Below, piece by piece: positions 36,406-45,748 of a stretch of 64,000 nt of DNA. The DNA comes from Flavobacterium fluviatile. Lineage in GTDB: Bacteria > Bacteroidota > Bacteroidia > Flavobacteriales > Flavobacteriaceae. Every line of letters starts with the position of its first letter. Positions within the stretch are counted from its first letter, which is position 1. The translations under genes were made by a program, and so were the position numbers. The DNA lies in the NCBI RefSeq assembly GCF_010645065.1, contig NZ_JAADZW010000011.1, positions 62,001-126,000 on the forward strand, read 5' to 3'. The notes under the pieces were generated by a model. It was not told the DNA's origin, made no database searches, and saw nothing but the letters and a program-made list of their open reading frames with translations.

Positions 36406-37059
36406 TTAATCTAATTTATTGATGTAGTACTTTGGGTATTTACTCGCCACAAAGGTAAATTGATTTTTTGATAAAGGCTGATTGGTTTTAAAAGAATTAA
36501 CCGTTAAAGTTGTTTTTGTACCATTTTTTCCGGTTTCGATCAAATTGTAAATGTGTTTTGTCTGAACGTCAATTCCTAAAAGGATTTCTTTTCTTTGGTC
36601 TTTTCCGCTGGTTGGTACTAATTTGATATATTGGATTTTTCTTCCTTTAACATTCTGAACAATATCCATATTATATTTGTATCCGGAATTGAAAAAAGTC
36701 AGCATTTTTGAAGGCGTGATGGCGCTATCATCCTTTTCGGTTACTTTAGAGATAGTAACTTCTTCGTCTTCAGGTACAATCGTGTATGTTTTTTGTCCGT
36801 CAAATATTTTAGTAACGCCCATAAAATTCAATACATACTGATTTCCTTTCATGATGACATTTCCTTTGCTGTCCTGGTTAATATTCTCTTTAGCATTGTT
36901 TAAAGAATATTTAAAGTCAATAGAAATATTATTATAACTTTTAATCTTGGCTGTTACCTGGTTCAATAAATCCTTTGCTTTTTTATCCTGAGCCTGAACG
37001 GAAGTAAAACTCAAAAGCAATAAAATTGCTACCTGCAGATACTTTTTAGTCATTTTCAT
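36406..37059 (-). CDS. LolA-like outer-membrane lipoprotein carrier
   Basis: The protein starts with a signal peptide (KKYLQVAILLLLSFTSVQA) and continues with KAKDLLNQVTAKIKSYNNISIDFKYSL, the LolA/LolB-like fold, ending in FTFVASKYPKYYINKLD. It should shuttle lipoproteins through the periplasm. A start at 37098 gives 13 extra polar residues before the signal peptide; the internal ATG at 37059 gives a normal signal peptide and is preferred. It lies between ftsK and lptF, in the envelope part of the operon. Confidence 0.88.
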   Translation of the reverse strand: MKMTKKYLQVAILLLLSFTSVQAQDKKAKDLLNQVTAKIKSYNNISIDFKYSLNNAKENINQDSKGNVIMKGNQYVLNFMGVTKIFDGQKTYTIVPEDEEVTISKVTEKDDSAITPSKMLTFFNSGYKYNMDIVQNVKGRKIQYIKLVPTSGKDQRKEILLGIDVQTKHIYNLIETGKNGTKTTLTVNSFKTNQPLSKNQFTFVASKYPKYYINKLD

Positions 37060-37104
37060 AATAGAATTGTTTGTGATTTCCTGAATTTTCATTTTCATGA
37101 TGGG

Positions 37105-39561
37105 TTAATTTTGTTCATTATTAAAAAATTGATCAAGAGCACTTAAATCTAAAATATTTACGTTTCGGGCTTTACTGCCTTCAAAAGGTCCAACAATTCC
37201 GGCTGCTTCCAGTTGGTCAATCAAACGACCGGCTCTGTTGTAGCCTAATTTTAGTTTTCTTTGCAACAATGAAGCTGAACCTTGCTGTGCATTGACAATA
37301 ATTTCCGCAGCCTCTCTAAATAAAGTATCTCTTTCAGAAATATCCATATCAAGATTGATGCCAGTTTCTTCTCCAATAAACTCCGGAAGCAAATAGGCTG
37401 TGGCATACGCTTTTTGTGAACCAATAAAATCTGTAATTTTTTCGACTTCAGGAGTGTCGATGAAAGCACACTGAACACGGATTACGTCGTTTCCGTTCGA
37501 GTATAATAAATCTCCGCGCCCAATTAGCTGATCTGCTCCTTGTGTGTCCAGAATCGTTCTGGAATCAATTTTAGAAGTTACCCTAAAGGCAATTCTCGCA
37601 GGGAAATTAGCTTTAATCAAACCGGTAATAACGTTTACCGAAGGTCTCTGGGTAGCGATAATTAAGTGGATACCAATAGCACGTGCCAACTGGGCCAGAC
37701 GGGCAATAGGTATTTCAACTTCTTTTCCTGCAGTCATAATTAAATCGGCAAATTCATCTACTACCAAAACAATGTAAGGCAGAAAGCGGTGGCCGGCTTC
37801 AGGATTTAATTTTCTGGACTTGAATTTTTCATTGTATTCCTTGATGTTGCGAACCATTGCGTCTTTTAATAAAGAATAACGGTTGTCCATTTCGGTACAA
37901 AGCGAATTTAAGGTATTGACCACTTTTGCATTATCTGTAATAATGGCATCTTCAGTATCAGGTAGCTTGGCTAAATAATGTCTTTCTATTTTATTGAAAA
38001 GCGTAAGTTCGACTTTTTTCGGATCGACCAGAACAAATTTTACTTCCGCCGGATGTTTTTTGTATAAAAGCGAAGTTAGTACAGCATTCAGTCCAACTGA
38101 TTTTCCTTGTCCTGTAGCTCCTGCCATCAATAAGTGAGGCATTTTGGCTAAATCGACAACAAAAGTTTCATTTGAAATGGTTTTTCCTAAAGCAATTGGC
38201 AGTTCCATTTCAGCTTCCTGAAATTTAGCAGCTCCAATAACACTTTTCATGGAGACCATAGTTGGAGTCTTGTTTGGAACTTCAATACCAATAGTTCCTT
38301 TTCCGGGAATTGGCGCGATAATACGAATTCCTAATGCTGAAAGTGATAAGGCGATATCATCTTCTAGGCTCTTGATTTTAGAGATTCTGATTCCGGCCTC
38401 CGGAACAATTTCGTATAAAGTTACAGATGGCCCTACAGTTGCTTTTATCTGTGCTATTTCAATTTTGTAGTTACGAAGTGTGTCTACAATTTTATTTTTA
38501 TTTTCTTCTAACTCTTCCTGGTTGATTGTAATTCCTCCTGTCGAATATTCTTTTAATAAATCGATCGTTGGGAATTTATAATTTGATAAATCCAGAGTCG
38601 GGTCAAATAATCCGAAGTCAGCAACTAACCGGGATGCCAGATTTTCTTCGATAATATCTTCTTCTTCTGCTTTTTCAATAACGAACTCCTCGTTATGATG
38701 AACCGGCGTATCTGCTGCCGGGTTTACATTCATTTCAACCGGTTTTAGAATGGGATTTAAATCAATTTCTGATGAATTTGTAATGGTCGGCTTTAAAGCC
38801 TCTTTGTTGATTTCGAATTGAGAATCAACAGTTTTAAGATGTATGTTGTCTAATTCAGGATCTTCTTCCTCAATAGCAAATTCTTCCAGGTTATATGCGC
38901 TTTCAGGTTCTTGCTGCTGAGATGATTTTATTGTATTTAATTCTGATTTTAATTCATTTTTAGTGGAATCAAAATAGGACTGGATTTTTTCAGGGGATAC
39001 TTTTATTTTGAAAATCAAATAAACGATTAATCCAAAAAGAAGAGCCAGTAAAGTACCTGTCTTTCCGATATAATCCTGAAGGAATAAATTAAGTTCGTAT
39101 CCAATTGTTCCTCCTAACTCGGGAGCTGAAGTGGCAAAAAAGCCGAATAATACTGAAACGATTATGATGGCAAATAAATCCCAAAACCAGGTGTTTTTTA
39201 GTTTTTTAATCGAAAGTTCTAATGCCAGAAACATTCCGGTGAGGAAAAATAAACGGACAAAGATGAATGAAGCAATTCCGAAACCTTTATATACAATTAA
39301 ATCGGCAAGATAGGCCCCGAATTTTCCGAGCCAGTTTTGCACAGCTTCTTTACGGTCGTCCAAATGACTGACAGCACTTTGATCTGTCTGCCACTGCCCG
39401 TTGATATAAAAAGAAACAAATGCAACTAATAATGCAATAGAAAATAGCACCAAAAGACATCCAAAAACAATTTTTTGTTGTTTGGATAACTTCCAGGATC
39501 TTTTAGTTTCGTTTTTTGATTCGTTTTTTTTGTCTGAAGTTTCTTTTTTTGTTTTTGCCAT
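37105..39561 (-). CDS. ftsK: FtsK/SpoIIIE DNA translocase
   Basis: The 818-aa protein has four N-terminal membrane helices (about 30-200), an acidic linker, an FtsK alpha/beta motor with Walker A AGATGQGKSVGLNA and Walker B FLPYIVLVVDEFADLI, the ATQRPSVNVITG segment, and a C-terminal gamma winged helix (SASLLQRKLKLGYNRAGRLIDQLEAAGIVGP) that reads KOPS sequences. It moves chromosome dimers at the division septum. The length is normal for Bacteroidota. It lies in the minus-strand operon between dgkA and lolA. Confidence 0.96.
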   Translation of the reverse strand: MAKTKKETSDKKNESKNETKRSWKLSKQQKIVFGCLLVLFSIALLVAFVSFYINGQWQTDQSAVSHLDDRKEAVQNWLGKFGAYLADLIVYKGFGIASFIFVRLFFLTGMFLALELSIKKLKNTWFWDLFAIIIVSVLFGFFATSAPELGGTIGYELNLFLQDYIGKTGTLLALLFGLIVYLIFKIKVSPEKIQSYFDSTKNELKSELNTIKSSQQQEPESAYNLEEFAIEEEDPELDNIHLKTVDSQFEINKEALKPTITNSSEIDLNPILKPVEMNVNPAADTPVHHNEEFVIEKAEEEDIIEENLASRLVADFGLFDPTLDLSNYKFPTIDLLKEYSTGGITINQEELEENKNKIVDTLRNYKIEIAQIKATVGPSVTLYEIVPEAGIRISKIKSLEDDIALSLSALGIRIIAPIPGKGTIGIEVPNKTPTMVSMKSVIGAAKFQEAEMELPIALGKTISNETFVVDLAKMPHLLMAGATGQGKSVGLNAVLTSLLYKKHPAEVKFVLVDPKKVELTLFNKIERHYLAKLPDTEDAIITDNAKVVNTLNSLCTEMDNRYSLLKDAMVRNIKEYNEKFKSRKLNPEAGHRFLPYIVLVVDEFADLIMTAGKEVEIPIARLAQLARAIGIHLIIATQRPSVNVITGLIKANFPARIAFRVTSKIDSRTILDTQGADQLIGRGDLLYSNGNDVIRVQCAFIDTPEVEKITDFIGSQKAYATAYLLPEFIGEETGINLDMDISERDTLFREAAEIIVNAQQGSASLLQRKLKLGYNRAGRLIDQLEAAGIVGPFEGSKARNVNILDLSALDQFFNNEQN

Positions 39562-39581
39562 TCCTGCGTATCCTGTTTTGC

Positions 39582-39956
39582 CTATATAAATTTTGGTATA
39601 TAAATAATCAAGCCTATTGCCATTGCTGTCATTGCGGCAAAAAATACTGCTCCGGCAGCAATATCTTTAATAAATCCGATTTTCTCGTGATAATTGGGGT
39701 GAATAAAATCGGCAACTTTTTCAATAGCTGTGTTCAATCCTTCTATACTTAGCACGAGACCAATTGCAAAGATTTGAAAAAGCCACTCCTCATGTGAAAT
39801 ATCAAAATAGAATCCGGCAATAGTCATTAGTATTCCGATTGAAAACTGTACCATAATGCTATGCTCGGTAGTAATCAGTTTTAAAGCCCCCTTAAAAGCG
39901 TATGTAACGCTTTTAAGTCGGCCTTTAACAAAAGTATTGTCTTTTTGAAATTTCAT
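39582..39956 (-). CDS. Diacylglycerol kinase (DgkA-like)
   Basis: The 124-aa protein has three membrane helices and the family signature EGLNTAIEKVADFI, with ITTEHSIMVQFSIG in helix 1. DgkA/undecaprenol kinase-type enzymes phosphorylate lipid alcohols in the inner membrane. The gene lies 9 bp from tpx and 20 bp from ftsK, in the same transcript. Confidence 0.93.
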   Translation of the reverse strand: MKFQKDNTFVKGRLKSVTYAFKGALKLITTEHSIMVQFSIGILMTIAGFYFDISHEEWLFQIFAIGLVLSIEGLNTAIEKVADFIHPNYHEKIGFIKDIAAGAVFFAAMTAMAIGLIIYIPKFI

Positions 39957-39965
39957 TTAATAGAA

Positions 39966-40463
39966 TTATAGAGCTGCTAAAGCTGCTTCGTAATTTGGTT
40001 CGTTTGCGATTTCCGGAACTTGTTCTGTATGAACTACTTTTCCGTCAGCATCAACTACGATGATAGCTCTTGAAAGCAAACCTTTTAAAGGTCCGTCAAC
40101 AATTTCCAGGCCATTTGCTTTACCAAAAGAGCCTTCCTGAAAATCGGATAAGTTAACTACATTTTCTAATCCTTCTGCTCCACAAAAACGTTTTTGAGCG
40201 AAAGGTAAATCTCTTGAAATGCATAAAACAGTTGTGTTTTCTAATCCGCCTGCACTTTCATTGAATTTTCTAACAGAGGTAGCGCAAGTTCCTGTATCAA
40301 CACTCGGGAAGATGTTTAAAACTAATTTTTTACCAGCAAAGTTGCTTAATGAAGCAACTGATAAATCATTTTGTACTAATTTGAAATCAGCTAATTGCGA
40401 TCCAACTGCCGGTAATTCACCTGATGTGTTTACAGGATTTCCTCCTAAAGTTATTGAAGCCAT
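39966..40463 (-). CDS. tpx: Thiol peroxidase
   Basis: The 165-aa protein is a 2-Cys atypical peroxiredoxin: [21 protein letters not shown] carries the peroxidatic Cys, and [15 protein letters not shown] carries the resolving Cys. The C-terminal [24 protein letters not shown] is diagnostic. It reduces hydroperoxides using thioredoxin. It is the first gene of the operon leading through dgkA and ftsK to the thioesterase, and a promoter lies 28 bp upstream. Confidence 0.96.
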   Translation of the reverse strand: MASITLGGNPVNTSGELPAVGSQLADFKLVQNDLSVASLSNFAGKKLVLNIFPSVDTGTCATSVRKFNESAGGLENTTVLCISRDLPFAQKRFCGAEGLENVVNLSDFQEGSFGKANGLEIVDGPLKGLLSRAIIVVDADGKVVHTEQVPEIANEPNYEAALAAL

Positions 40464-40490
40464 GTTTTTGTTTTAAAATTAAATGAGGTT

Positions 40491-40498
40491 CAAAAGTA
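40491..40498 (-). promoter_or_regulatory. -7 promoter element of the tpx-ftsK-ribBA operon
   Basis: The minus strand reads TACTTTTG, matching TAnnTTTG. About 19 bp upstream is CTTTT, a weak -33. It precedes tpx and probably serves the whole seven-gene transcript. Confidence 0.6.
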
Positions 40499-40649
40499 AG
40501 GATTAAAATTTGAATCTAAAAGTATTTGTTATACGTTTAGGGCCAGATTAAAGATGGTTTTTGGATAGAAGCGAATTTACAAATCAGTCGTTTATTTTTT
40601 GTAATAACTTTTTTTTGGGGATATATTGTTGTACTGCTTTTACTCTCGA

Positions 40650-40757
40650 TTTTGTCATTCCGACAAAGGAGGAATCTCCGTTAGAAACTCGAAAAAGATT
40701 GATGACTTAGATTGTGGAGCAACTTGCGGAGATCCCTCCTTCGTCGGGATGACAAAA
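40650..40757. repeat. Palindromic dispersed repeat (GTCATTCCGAC type)
   Basis: TTTTGTCATTCCGACAAAGG at 40650 and the following GAGGAATCTCCG are mirrored by CGGAGATCCCTCCTTCG and TCGGGATGACAAAA at 40727-40757. The 30-bp arms with a few mismatches enclose 46 bp. This sequence type is spread through Flavobacterium chromosomes (from memory). Confidence 0.75.
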
Positions 40758-40862
40758 TTACGCATAAAACTGTGATTGAAAAACGAAACATCTCGTAAAA
40801 CCGTTCGCCTGCGAGAGGGATGGGAGCAGGCTACCGAAGTAGCGCGGACAGCCCGACAGCGT

Positions 40863-40911
40863 CCTGATAAGAGGGCGAATAGGAGCAAAGAAAGTCTGCC
40901 CTCTTATCGGG
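40863..40911. repeat. Palindromic repeat with GATAAGAGGGC arms
   Basis: GATAAGAGGGC (40866-40876) pairs perfectly with GCCCTCTTATC (40898-40908), and the flanks extend the pairing. It sits in a GC-richer block (about 40798-40925) unlike its surroundings. No coding frame in 40464-41106 looks real. Confidence 0.65.
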
Positions 40912-41043
40912 ATGGTGGCTCGCCCTAACTATAATTAGATAATGAGGCAATTTGATAATTAGATAATTGATTATGATTTTGTAGATTTACTTTGCGTGGG
41001 CTTCGACTCTGCTCAGCCTGGCAAAGATTATCTCAATATTGAA

Positions 41044-41075
41044 AACAAAAAAGCGTCTCCAAATAGAAACGCTTC
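41044..41075 (-). terminator. Terminator after the DUF6952 gene
   Basis: AAGCGT (41051) pairs with ACGCTT (to 41074) with a partly paired inner stem; the minus strand then runs TTTTTTG. It closes the thioredoxin/DUF6952 transcript. Confidence 0.7.
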
Positions 41076-41106
41076 TTCAGTTGTTTTTTGTTTTTTAAGT
41101 GGGCAA

Positions 41107-41364
41107 CTATTTGTCGATAGAACCTAAAACACGTTTCATGAACGTATTTAGAGCTTCTTTTTTATCGGTTCCCTGTGCTACCAATTTCTGAACTTCAAGC
41201 GCACCGTACATATTTGAAATCAGTTCACCGATTACGTCTAATTCTTCGTCTTTAAGAGAAGGGATTTCGGTCATAGCTTCTAAAACCTCGATAGTTTCAA
41301 TGATATAATCCTGATCGTTTTCTTCGATAAACTGTGTTAAATGTTTAATTACTGGTAATTTCAT
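41107..41364 (-). CDS. DUF6952-family protein
   Basis: The 85-aa acidic helical protein (IKHLTQFIEENDQDYIIETI, EVLEAMTEIPSLKDEELDVI) belongs to DUF6952, which in Bacteroidota regularly follows a thioredoxin and a peroxiredoxin gene. Its function is unknown; the context suggests a part in peroxide defence or thioredoxin function. The 41365-41415 gap contains tandem AGACTTCTTAGA repeats of no clear meaning. Confidence 0.8.
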   Translation of the reverse strand: MKLPVIKHLTQFIEENDQDYIIETIEVLEAMTEIPSLKDEELDVIGELISNMYGALEVQKLVAQGTDKKEALNTFMKRVLGSIDK

Positions 41365-41473
41365 AATTTAGACTTCTTAGATTTTAGACATTCTTAGACT
41401 TCTTAGACTTTACTTTAAAATTTTTAAAACATCAAAGATGTGCAAAAATCCGGGCCAGTCTAACTATCTAAAT

Positions 41474-41782
41474 TTAAGCAATTGCATTAACAAGATCGAT
41501 TAAAACTTCTTGTTTATTTGTCTGCGTTTCACCAACTAATTGTCCGTTTACGAAAGTCGCGAAAGTAGGCAGGTTGCTTACGTTAGCTAATTTTCTTGAT
41601 TCCGGAGCATTTTCAGCATCAACCAAAACAAAAGTGATAGCTTCATTTTCAGCAGCTAATTTTTTGAATTTTGGTTTCATAATACGGCAATTTCCACACC
41701 ATGAAGCTGAATATTGTACTACTACTTTTTCGTTTTTAGCAACTAAATCTGCTAACGTGTCTTCGTTTAAGTCGATTAACAT
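41474..41782 (-). CDS. Thioredoxin-family protein (CGNC active site)
   Basis: The 102-aa protein has a thioredoxin fold with VVQYSASWCGNCRIMKPKF; the active site is CGNC rather than the usual CGPC. FVLVDAENAPESRKLANVSNLPTFATF supplies the cis-Pro loop. It probably reduces the neighbouring peroxiredoxin. The 164 bp to the peroxiredoxin gene are made of low-complexity TTGAAATT-like repeats in both orientations. Confidence 0.92.
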   Translation of the reverse strand: MLIDLNEDTLADLVAKNEKVVVQYSASWCGNCRIMKPKFKKLAAENEAITFVLVDAENAPESRKLANVSNLPTFATFVNGQLVGETQTNKQEVLIDLVNAIA

Positions 41783-41946
41783 AGTTTTTTAAATTTCAAT
41801 GTCAATTTCAATGTCAAAAATCAATTTTTAAGCAATTGATATTGAATTCAAATTGAAATTATTGTTTGTTTTTTGAAAGAATTTTGAAATTCAATGGCAA
41901 AGTCAGAATTGAATATTGAAATTGCCATTGAAATTGTTATTGCAAA

Positions 41947-42585
41947 TTAGTTAGCGCTTAAGTATTCAGCAGTACTGTTTCTGTCTGCAGTCATAGCTTC
42001 TTTACCAGCTTCCCAGTTAGCAGGACAAACTTCGCCTTTAGTCTGGATGTGCGTGTAAGCATCAACCATTCTTAAGTATTCGTTTACGTTACGTCCTAAT
42101 GGCATGTCGTTTACGCTTTCGTGGAATATTTTTCCAGTTTCGTCGATTAGGTAAGTCGCTCTGTAAGTTACGTTTGAACCTTCGATGATAACTGAATCAG
42201 TATCTTCGCTGTAGCTTGTAGATTCGATATCAAGAATACCTAAAATGTTTGCTAAGTTACGGTTTGTATCCGCTAAGATTGGGTACGTTACACCTTCGAT
42301 TCCACCGTTGTTTTTTGGAGTGTTTAACCAGGCAAAGTGAACTTCGTTAGTATCGCAGGAAGCACCAATTACGATAGTATTTCTTTTTTCGAATTCTGGT
42401 AGTGCAGCCTGAAAGGCGTGTAATTCAGTTGGACATACAAAAGTAAAATCTTTTGGATACCAGAACAATAGTACTTTTTTGTTGTTGTTTACTGCTTCTT
42501 CAAAGATGTTGATTTTTAAGTTATCACCCATTTCTGAGATAGCATCTACTGCAATACTTGGGAATTTTTTTCCTACTAAAGACAT
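41947..42585 (-). CDS. 2-Cys peroxiredoxin (AhpC/Prx family)
   Basis: The 212-aa protein has FWYPKDFTFVCPTELHAF with the peroxidatic Cys, ASCDTNEVHFAWLNTPKNNGG, and a C-terminal EVCPANW with the resolving Cys. It reduces hydrogen peroxide and alkyl hydroperoxides as a typical 2-Cys enzyme. Its own promoter lies just upstream (42620-42651), and the thioredoxin and DUF6952 genes follow on the same strand. Confidence 0.96.
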   Translation of the reverse strand: MSLVGKKFPSIAVDAISEMGDNLKINIFEEAVNNNKKVLLFWYPKDFTFVCPTELHAFQAALPEFEKRNTIVIGASCDTNEVHFAWLNTPKNNGGIEGVTYPILADTNRNLANILGILDIESTSYSEDTDSVIIEGSNVTYRATYLIDETGKIFHESVNDMPLGRNVNEYLRMVDAYTHIQTKGEVCPANWEAGKEAMTADRNSTAEYLSAN

Positions 42586-42619
42586 AATATTCGTTTTACG
42601 TTAAAATTTATTTCTGGTG

Positions 42620-42651
42620 CAAAAGTAGGGTATAAGTAGAGTTGCTTACAA
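42620..42651 (-). promoter_or_regulatory. Promoter of the peroxiredoxin gene
   Basis: On the minus strand TTG (42651-42649) is followed after 21 bp by TACTTTTG (42627-42620), a good Bacteroidota -33/-7 pair. Transcription would begin near 42612. Confidence 0.65.
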
Positions 42652-42709
42652 TAAGATGTGATTATAAAAATTTATAAGTTGATAGGTTTTGATTATTTTA
42701 AATTTTAAC

Positions 42710-44323
42710 TTATTGAATTTCAATATTTACGGGTAAAATTCCATTGAAAGTATTTTTTTCTAAAAATTGAATTGCTGCTATTTTTTGAAATTCTTCAAAA
42801 TCCTGATAGGCCTGAATTAATCCGAAAGCTTTTTTAAGATTTGGAATTATGGGTAAAACGTACGGATTTCCGAAAACATACATGATACATTTTTTGGTCA
42901 GAAGCAAATCCGAAAGCAACCCTAAAACTTCAACATTTATTTCAAAATTATTTAAAGGTTTTGCTTTTGGAACAAACAATGAAATGATGATGGTTTCGAA
43001 ATTTTCTAAGTGATTTTTGATAGCTGAAATATCAGAAGATTCTAAGTTTTCAAAAGCAAATTCCGGTGAAGGCAGTTTTGTATTTAAAGTTTTGAAGAAT
43101 GTATTTTCTGTATTTTTATATAAACTCAGTTTGGCTAATTTGTTGTTTTTCTCAGCTTCAACGGCTAAATCTGAAATTCCGTTGTCAATGATTTTTGTGA
43201 TGCAGTTCTGGGCGATTTCAAGGTTTAATTTTGAAGCATTTTCGAAATTCAATTCGCCTGAAGTGAAAGTTTCATTCGAAAATAGTCCCACTTTTTCTTT
43301 GGCTTTTCTGATCCTTTCATAGCTTTCGGAAATACGGTCAGGAGAAGCATTTTTATAAATGGCTTCAATTCCTTCCGGAACATTTTCCGCGAAGCATAAA
43401 ACATCGTTTCCGGCATTGAAAGCTTCCCATTCTAATTGACCTTTTGTCTCGTACAATTTAGAAACGCTGTGCATGTTCAACGCATCAGAAATTACCAAAC
43501 CTTCATAACCTAATTTTCCACGCAAAAGATCCTGAATAACGACTTTTGATAAAGTTGCGGAAGTATCTTTTCCATCATTTAGACTTGGAACGGCTAAATG
43601 TCCGATCATTATTGAATCGACATTATTTTCAATTCCTTTGATGAACGGATACAATTCGTTTTCCAGTAACTCTTCTAAAGTTTCTTTTAAAACCGGCAAT
43701 CCCAAATGTGAATCTACATTGGTGTTTCCGTGTCCGGGAAAGTGTTTCAGACACCCTAAAACACCAACTTCCGACATCCCTCTTAAATACTCAACCGCAA
43801 AATGGGCTACTTTTTCTTTGTTTTCACCAAAAGAACGATATCCAATCACAGGATTATTTGGATTGTTATTGATGTCTGCCAAAGGTGCTAAATTATAATG
43901 AATTCCGGCGGCTTTTAAATCCAGTCCGATTTGTTTTCCAACTTCATAAATCAGCTCAGATTTGCTTTCAGGCAAAGCGCCAAGCGTAATCGCATACGGA
44001 TATTGCGGTGTTTTTTCGATACGCATTGCCAAACCCGATTCGGCATCAATACTAATTAAAAGTGGGGTAGAAGCCGCTTTTTGGTAACGTACGATCAAAG
44101 CTTTGATTTTTTCGTAACTGTCATCGTTAAAAACAATTTTCTGCTTGCTTTCGTAATTGGTAGCTGCACTGGCACGACTGTGAAAAAAGGTCAGTCCGCC
44201 AATATTGTATTCTTTGATAAGGCGTTCTGTTTTCTGAATATTTTCTTCAGTATCGTTGATAAAAACGGCTGGAAAGAAAAATTGTCCTATTTTTTGTCGT
44301 AATGCTTCGGCTGTCATTTTCAT
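42710..44323 (-). CDS. Family 3 glycoside hydrolase, NagZ-like beta-N-acetylhexosaminidase
   Basis: The 537-aa protein carries the GH3 TIM barrel with LISIDAESGLAMRI, ALPESKSELIYEVGKQIGLDL, CLKHFPGHGNTNVDSHLGLP (the NagZ loop with the DxH catalytic pair) and LVISDALNMHSV (nucleophile Asp). A second alpha/beta domain follows (about 390-537). No signal peptide is visible, fitting a cytosolic enzyme that removes GlcNAc from imported anhydromuropeptides. It lies 2 bp after a GNAT gene and near ampG-like and anmK genes. Confidence 0.9.
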   Translation of the reverse strand: MKMTAEALRQKIGQFFFPAVFINDTEENIQKTERLIKEYNIGGLTFFHSRASAATNYESKQKIVFNDDSYEKIKALIVRYQKAASTPLLISIDAESGLAMRIEKTPQYPYAITLGALPESKSELIYEVGKQIGLDLKAAGIHYNLAPLADINNNPNNPVIGYRSFGENKEKVAHFAVEYLRGMSEVGVLGCLKHFPGHGNTNVDSHLGLPVLKETLEELLENELYPFIKGIENNVDSIMIGHLAVPSLNDGKDTSATLSKVVIQDLLRGKLGYEGLVISDALNMHSVSKLYETKGQLEWEAFNAGNDVLCFAENVPEGIEAIYKNASPDRISESYERIRKAKEKVGLFSNETFTSGELNFENASKLNLEIAQNCITKIIDNGISDLAVEAEKNNKLAKLSLYKNTENTFFKTLNTKLPSPEFAFENLESSDISAIKNHLENFETIIISLFVPKAKPLNNFEINVEVLGLLSDLLLTKKCIMYVFGNPYVLPIIPNLKKAFGLIQAYQDFEEFQKIAAIQFLEKNTFNGILPVNIEIQ

Positions 44324-44325
44324 TA

Positions 44326-44775
44326 TTATAAAGTCTTTTTCATGCAGACACTATTATCCATTTCCTCGTAAGGCGGATAATTTGGTATTATAGTGTAATC
44401 TAATTTTTGATATAAGCTGATGGCTTCGGGCTGTTTTTTTCCGGTTTCGAGTATCGTGTAAGTATAACCGACTTCCTTTGCCCAGATTTCAAGTTCCTTT
44501 AAAACAGCCGATGCAATTCCTTTTTTTCGGTGGTCAGGATGAACGTACATTCGTTTGATTTCTGTTGTTCCGGGTTCTTTTTCGCGGAAAGCACCACAGC
44601 CCACCGGAATTCCGTTTTCGTAATAAACGATAGTATGTTTTATTTTGTCCGTTTTATTGTACTGATTATAAAACGCATGATCTTCTCCGTCTCTAATCGC
44701 TAAATCCTGATCTAACAAAGTAACCAGATTTATAAAATCGATATCGTCTGAATTGGTTCTTTTTAAGGCGATCAT
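44326..44775 (-). CDS. GNAT-family N-acetyltransferase
   Basis: The 149-aa protein has a GNAT core: GVPVGCGAFREKEPGTTEIK (split YENGIPVGCGAF), then MYVHPDHRKKGIASAVLKELE, the acetyl-CoA binding motif (R/Q-x-x-G-x-G/A), and YTILETGKKQPEAISLYQKL. Substrate unknown. Its stop is 2 bp from the start of the NagZ-like gene, so they are co-transcribed. Confidence 0.9.
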   Translation of the reverse strand: MIALKRTNSDDIDFINLVTLLDQDLAIRDGEDHAFYNQYNKTDKIKHTIVYYENGIPVGCGAFREKEPGTTEIKRMYVHPDHRKKGIASAVLKELEIWAKEVGYTYTILETGKKQPEAISLYQKLDYTIIPNYPPYEEMDNSVCMKKTL

Positions 44776-44826
44776 TATACAATTTTAATTTTATTATCAA
44801 ACTTTATTGATAGATGTTTTTATATT

Positions 44827-45379
44827 CTACTCGTACATTTCAGGTCTCACAATATACTCAGTTACGTATTCTCCGTTTTTATCCGAATAATAATAATTTA
44901 GGGTAACTTTATTATCTCTAAACAACTTCATACCCGGGTTTGTTTTTACATTTTGTAAAATTCCCGGGAAAATATATTTTTTTACTGTATCGATTTTAAC
45001 ATCAGCTTTTGCTATTCCAATTAAAACATAATTATACTGAATTGTTTTTGTTTGGTAACGCAACTACATTCTTCAAAGTTGTAGATTCATCAATATTCAT
45101 TGGACAAGTTTTATTAAACTCATTAGCAAATTCAACGAGTTGCTTGTCAATTGATGGCTTAAATAGGGATTGTGTAACAAAAAACATTATTATAAATCCG
45201 ATTATAAATCCTATGAAAGTTTTAATATCAAATTTTCTTTTCGGCTTTTTTGCTTTCAAATCTTCAACTTCCGGTTTTAAATTTTCGTAATCGGTAATCG
45301 GTAATTGAAAACCACAAACTGAGCAATATTTTGAATTTATGTCGTTTTCTGTTTGACAATTTGAACATTTTTTTTTCAT
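44827..45379 (-). pseudogene. Zinc-ribbon membrane protein gene, split by a +1 frameshift
   Basis: The first frame (45379-45032) gives CSNCQTENDINSKYCSVCGF (zinc ribbon), a membrane helix (about 52-70) and EFNKTCPMNIDESTTLKNVVALPNK, then shifts to NNSV and stops. The second frame (44827-45063) picks up at KTIQYNYVLIGIAKADVKI and runs to the normal end. Removing one A from the AAAAA run at about 45046-45050 would join them as LPNK-TIQYNYVL in one protein of about 183 aa. The two parts form one known protein type (ribbon, helix, periplasmic domain). It may be a true mutation or a sequencing error in the homopolymer. Confidence 0.8.
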
Positions 45380-45385
45380 AACTTT

Positions 45386-45727
45386 TTATTTCAGTTTGGC
45401 TTTCTTTTGTTTAACCAATTGTTTTTTGGTTTCAATTGCTTTTTCCAGTCGGTTTTTAAAGCGAAAAAGTTTTGGAAGTCCTTCTAAGCGGTCCTCTATT
45501 GTGATTTCTTCATACACAATAATTGCTTTTTCTAAAACCCGAATTTCATTGTCGAGATCCAGTTGGATTTTGTAAATATTCGCTAGTCTGTCGTAAGGAT
45601 GATTTCCTTTAAAGCTTTCCGCAACATTTTCTTCATACAATTCAATTGCTTTTTCAAGATTTCCGTTTTTTTCGAACTCAGCTCCTTTCAGGTTGCGTTC
45701 GGCCTGCAAATTTTCATTGATTTCCAT
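45386..45727 (-). CDS. Small TPR-like protein
   Basis: The 113-aa protein contains paired helices with TPR spacing: EKNGNLEKAIELYEENVAE and HPYDRLANIYKIQLDLDNEI, then EKAIIVYEE, and a basic tail. It is cytosolic, without signal or membrane segment. It lies 6 bp before the zinc-ribbon gene and 21 bp after the ampG-like gene. Function unknown; likely protein-protein contacts. Confidence 0.75.
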   Translation of the reverse strand: MEINENLQAERNLKGAEFEKNGNLEKAIELYEENVAESFKGNHPYDRLANIYKIQLDLDNEIRVLEKAIIVYEEITIEDRLEGLPKLFRFKNRLEKAIETKKQLVKQKKAKLK

Positions 45728-45748
45728 AGGTAAAAGTTTGATTTGGGG

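Noticed and set aside
40655..40888. 77-codon minus-strand frame
   Set aside because: It lies wholly within palindromic repeats; the frame is a by-product of GC-rich repeat sequence.
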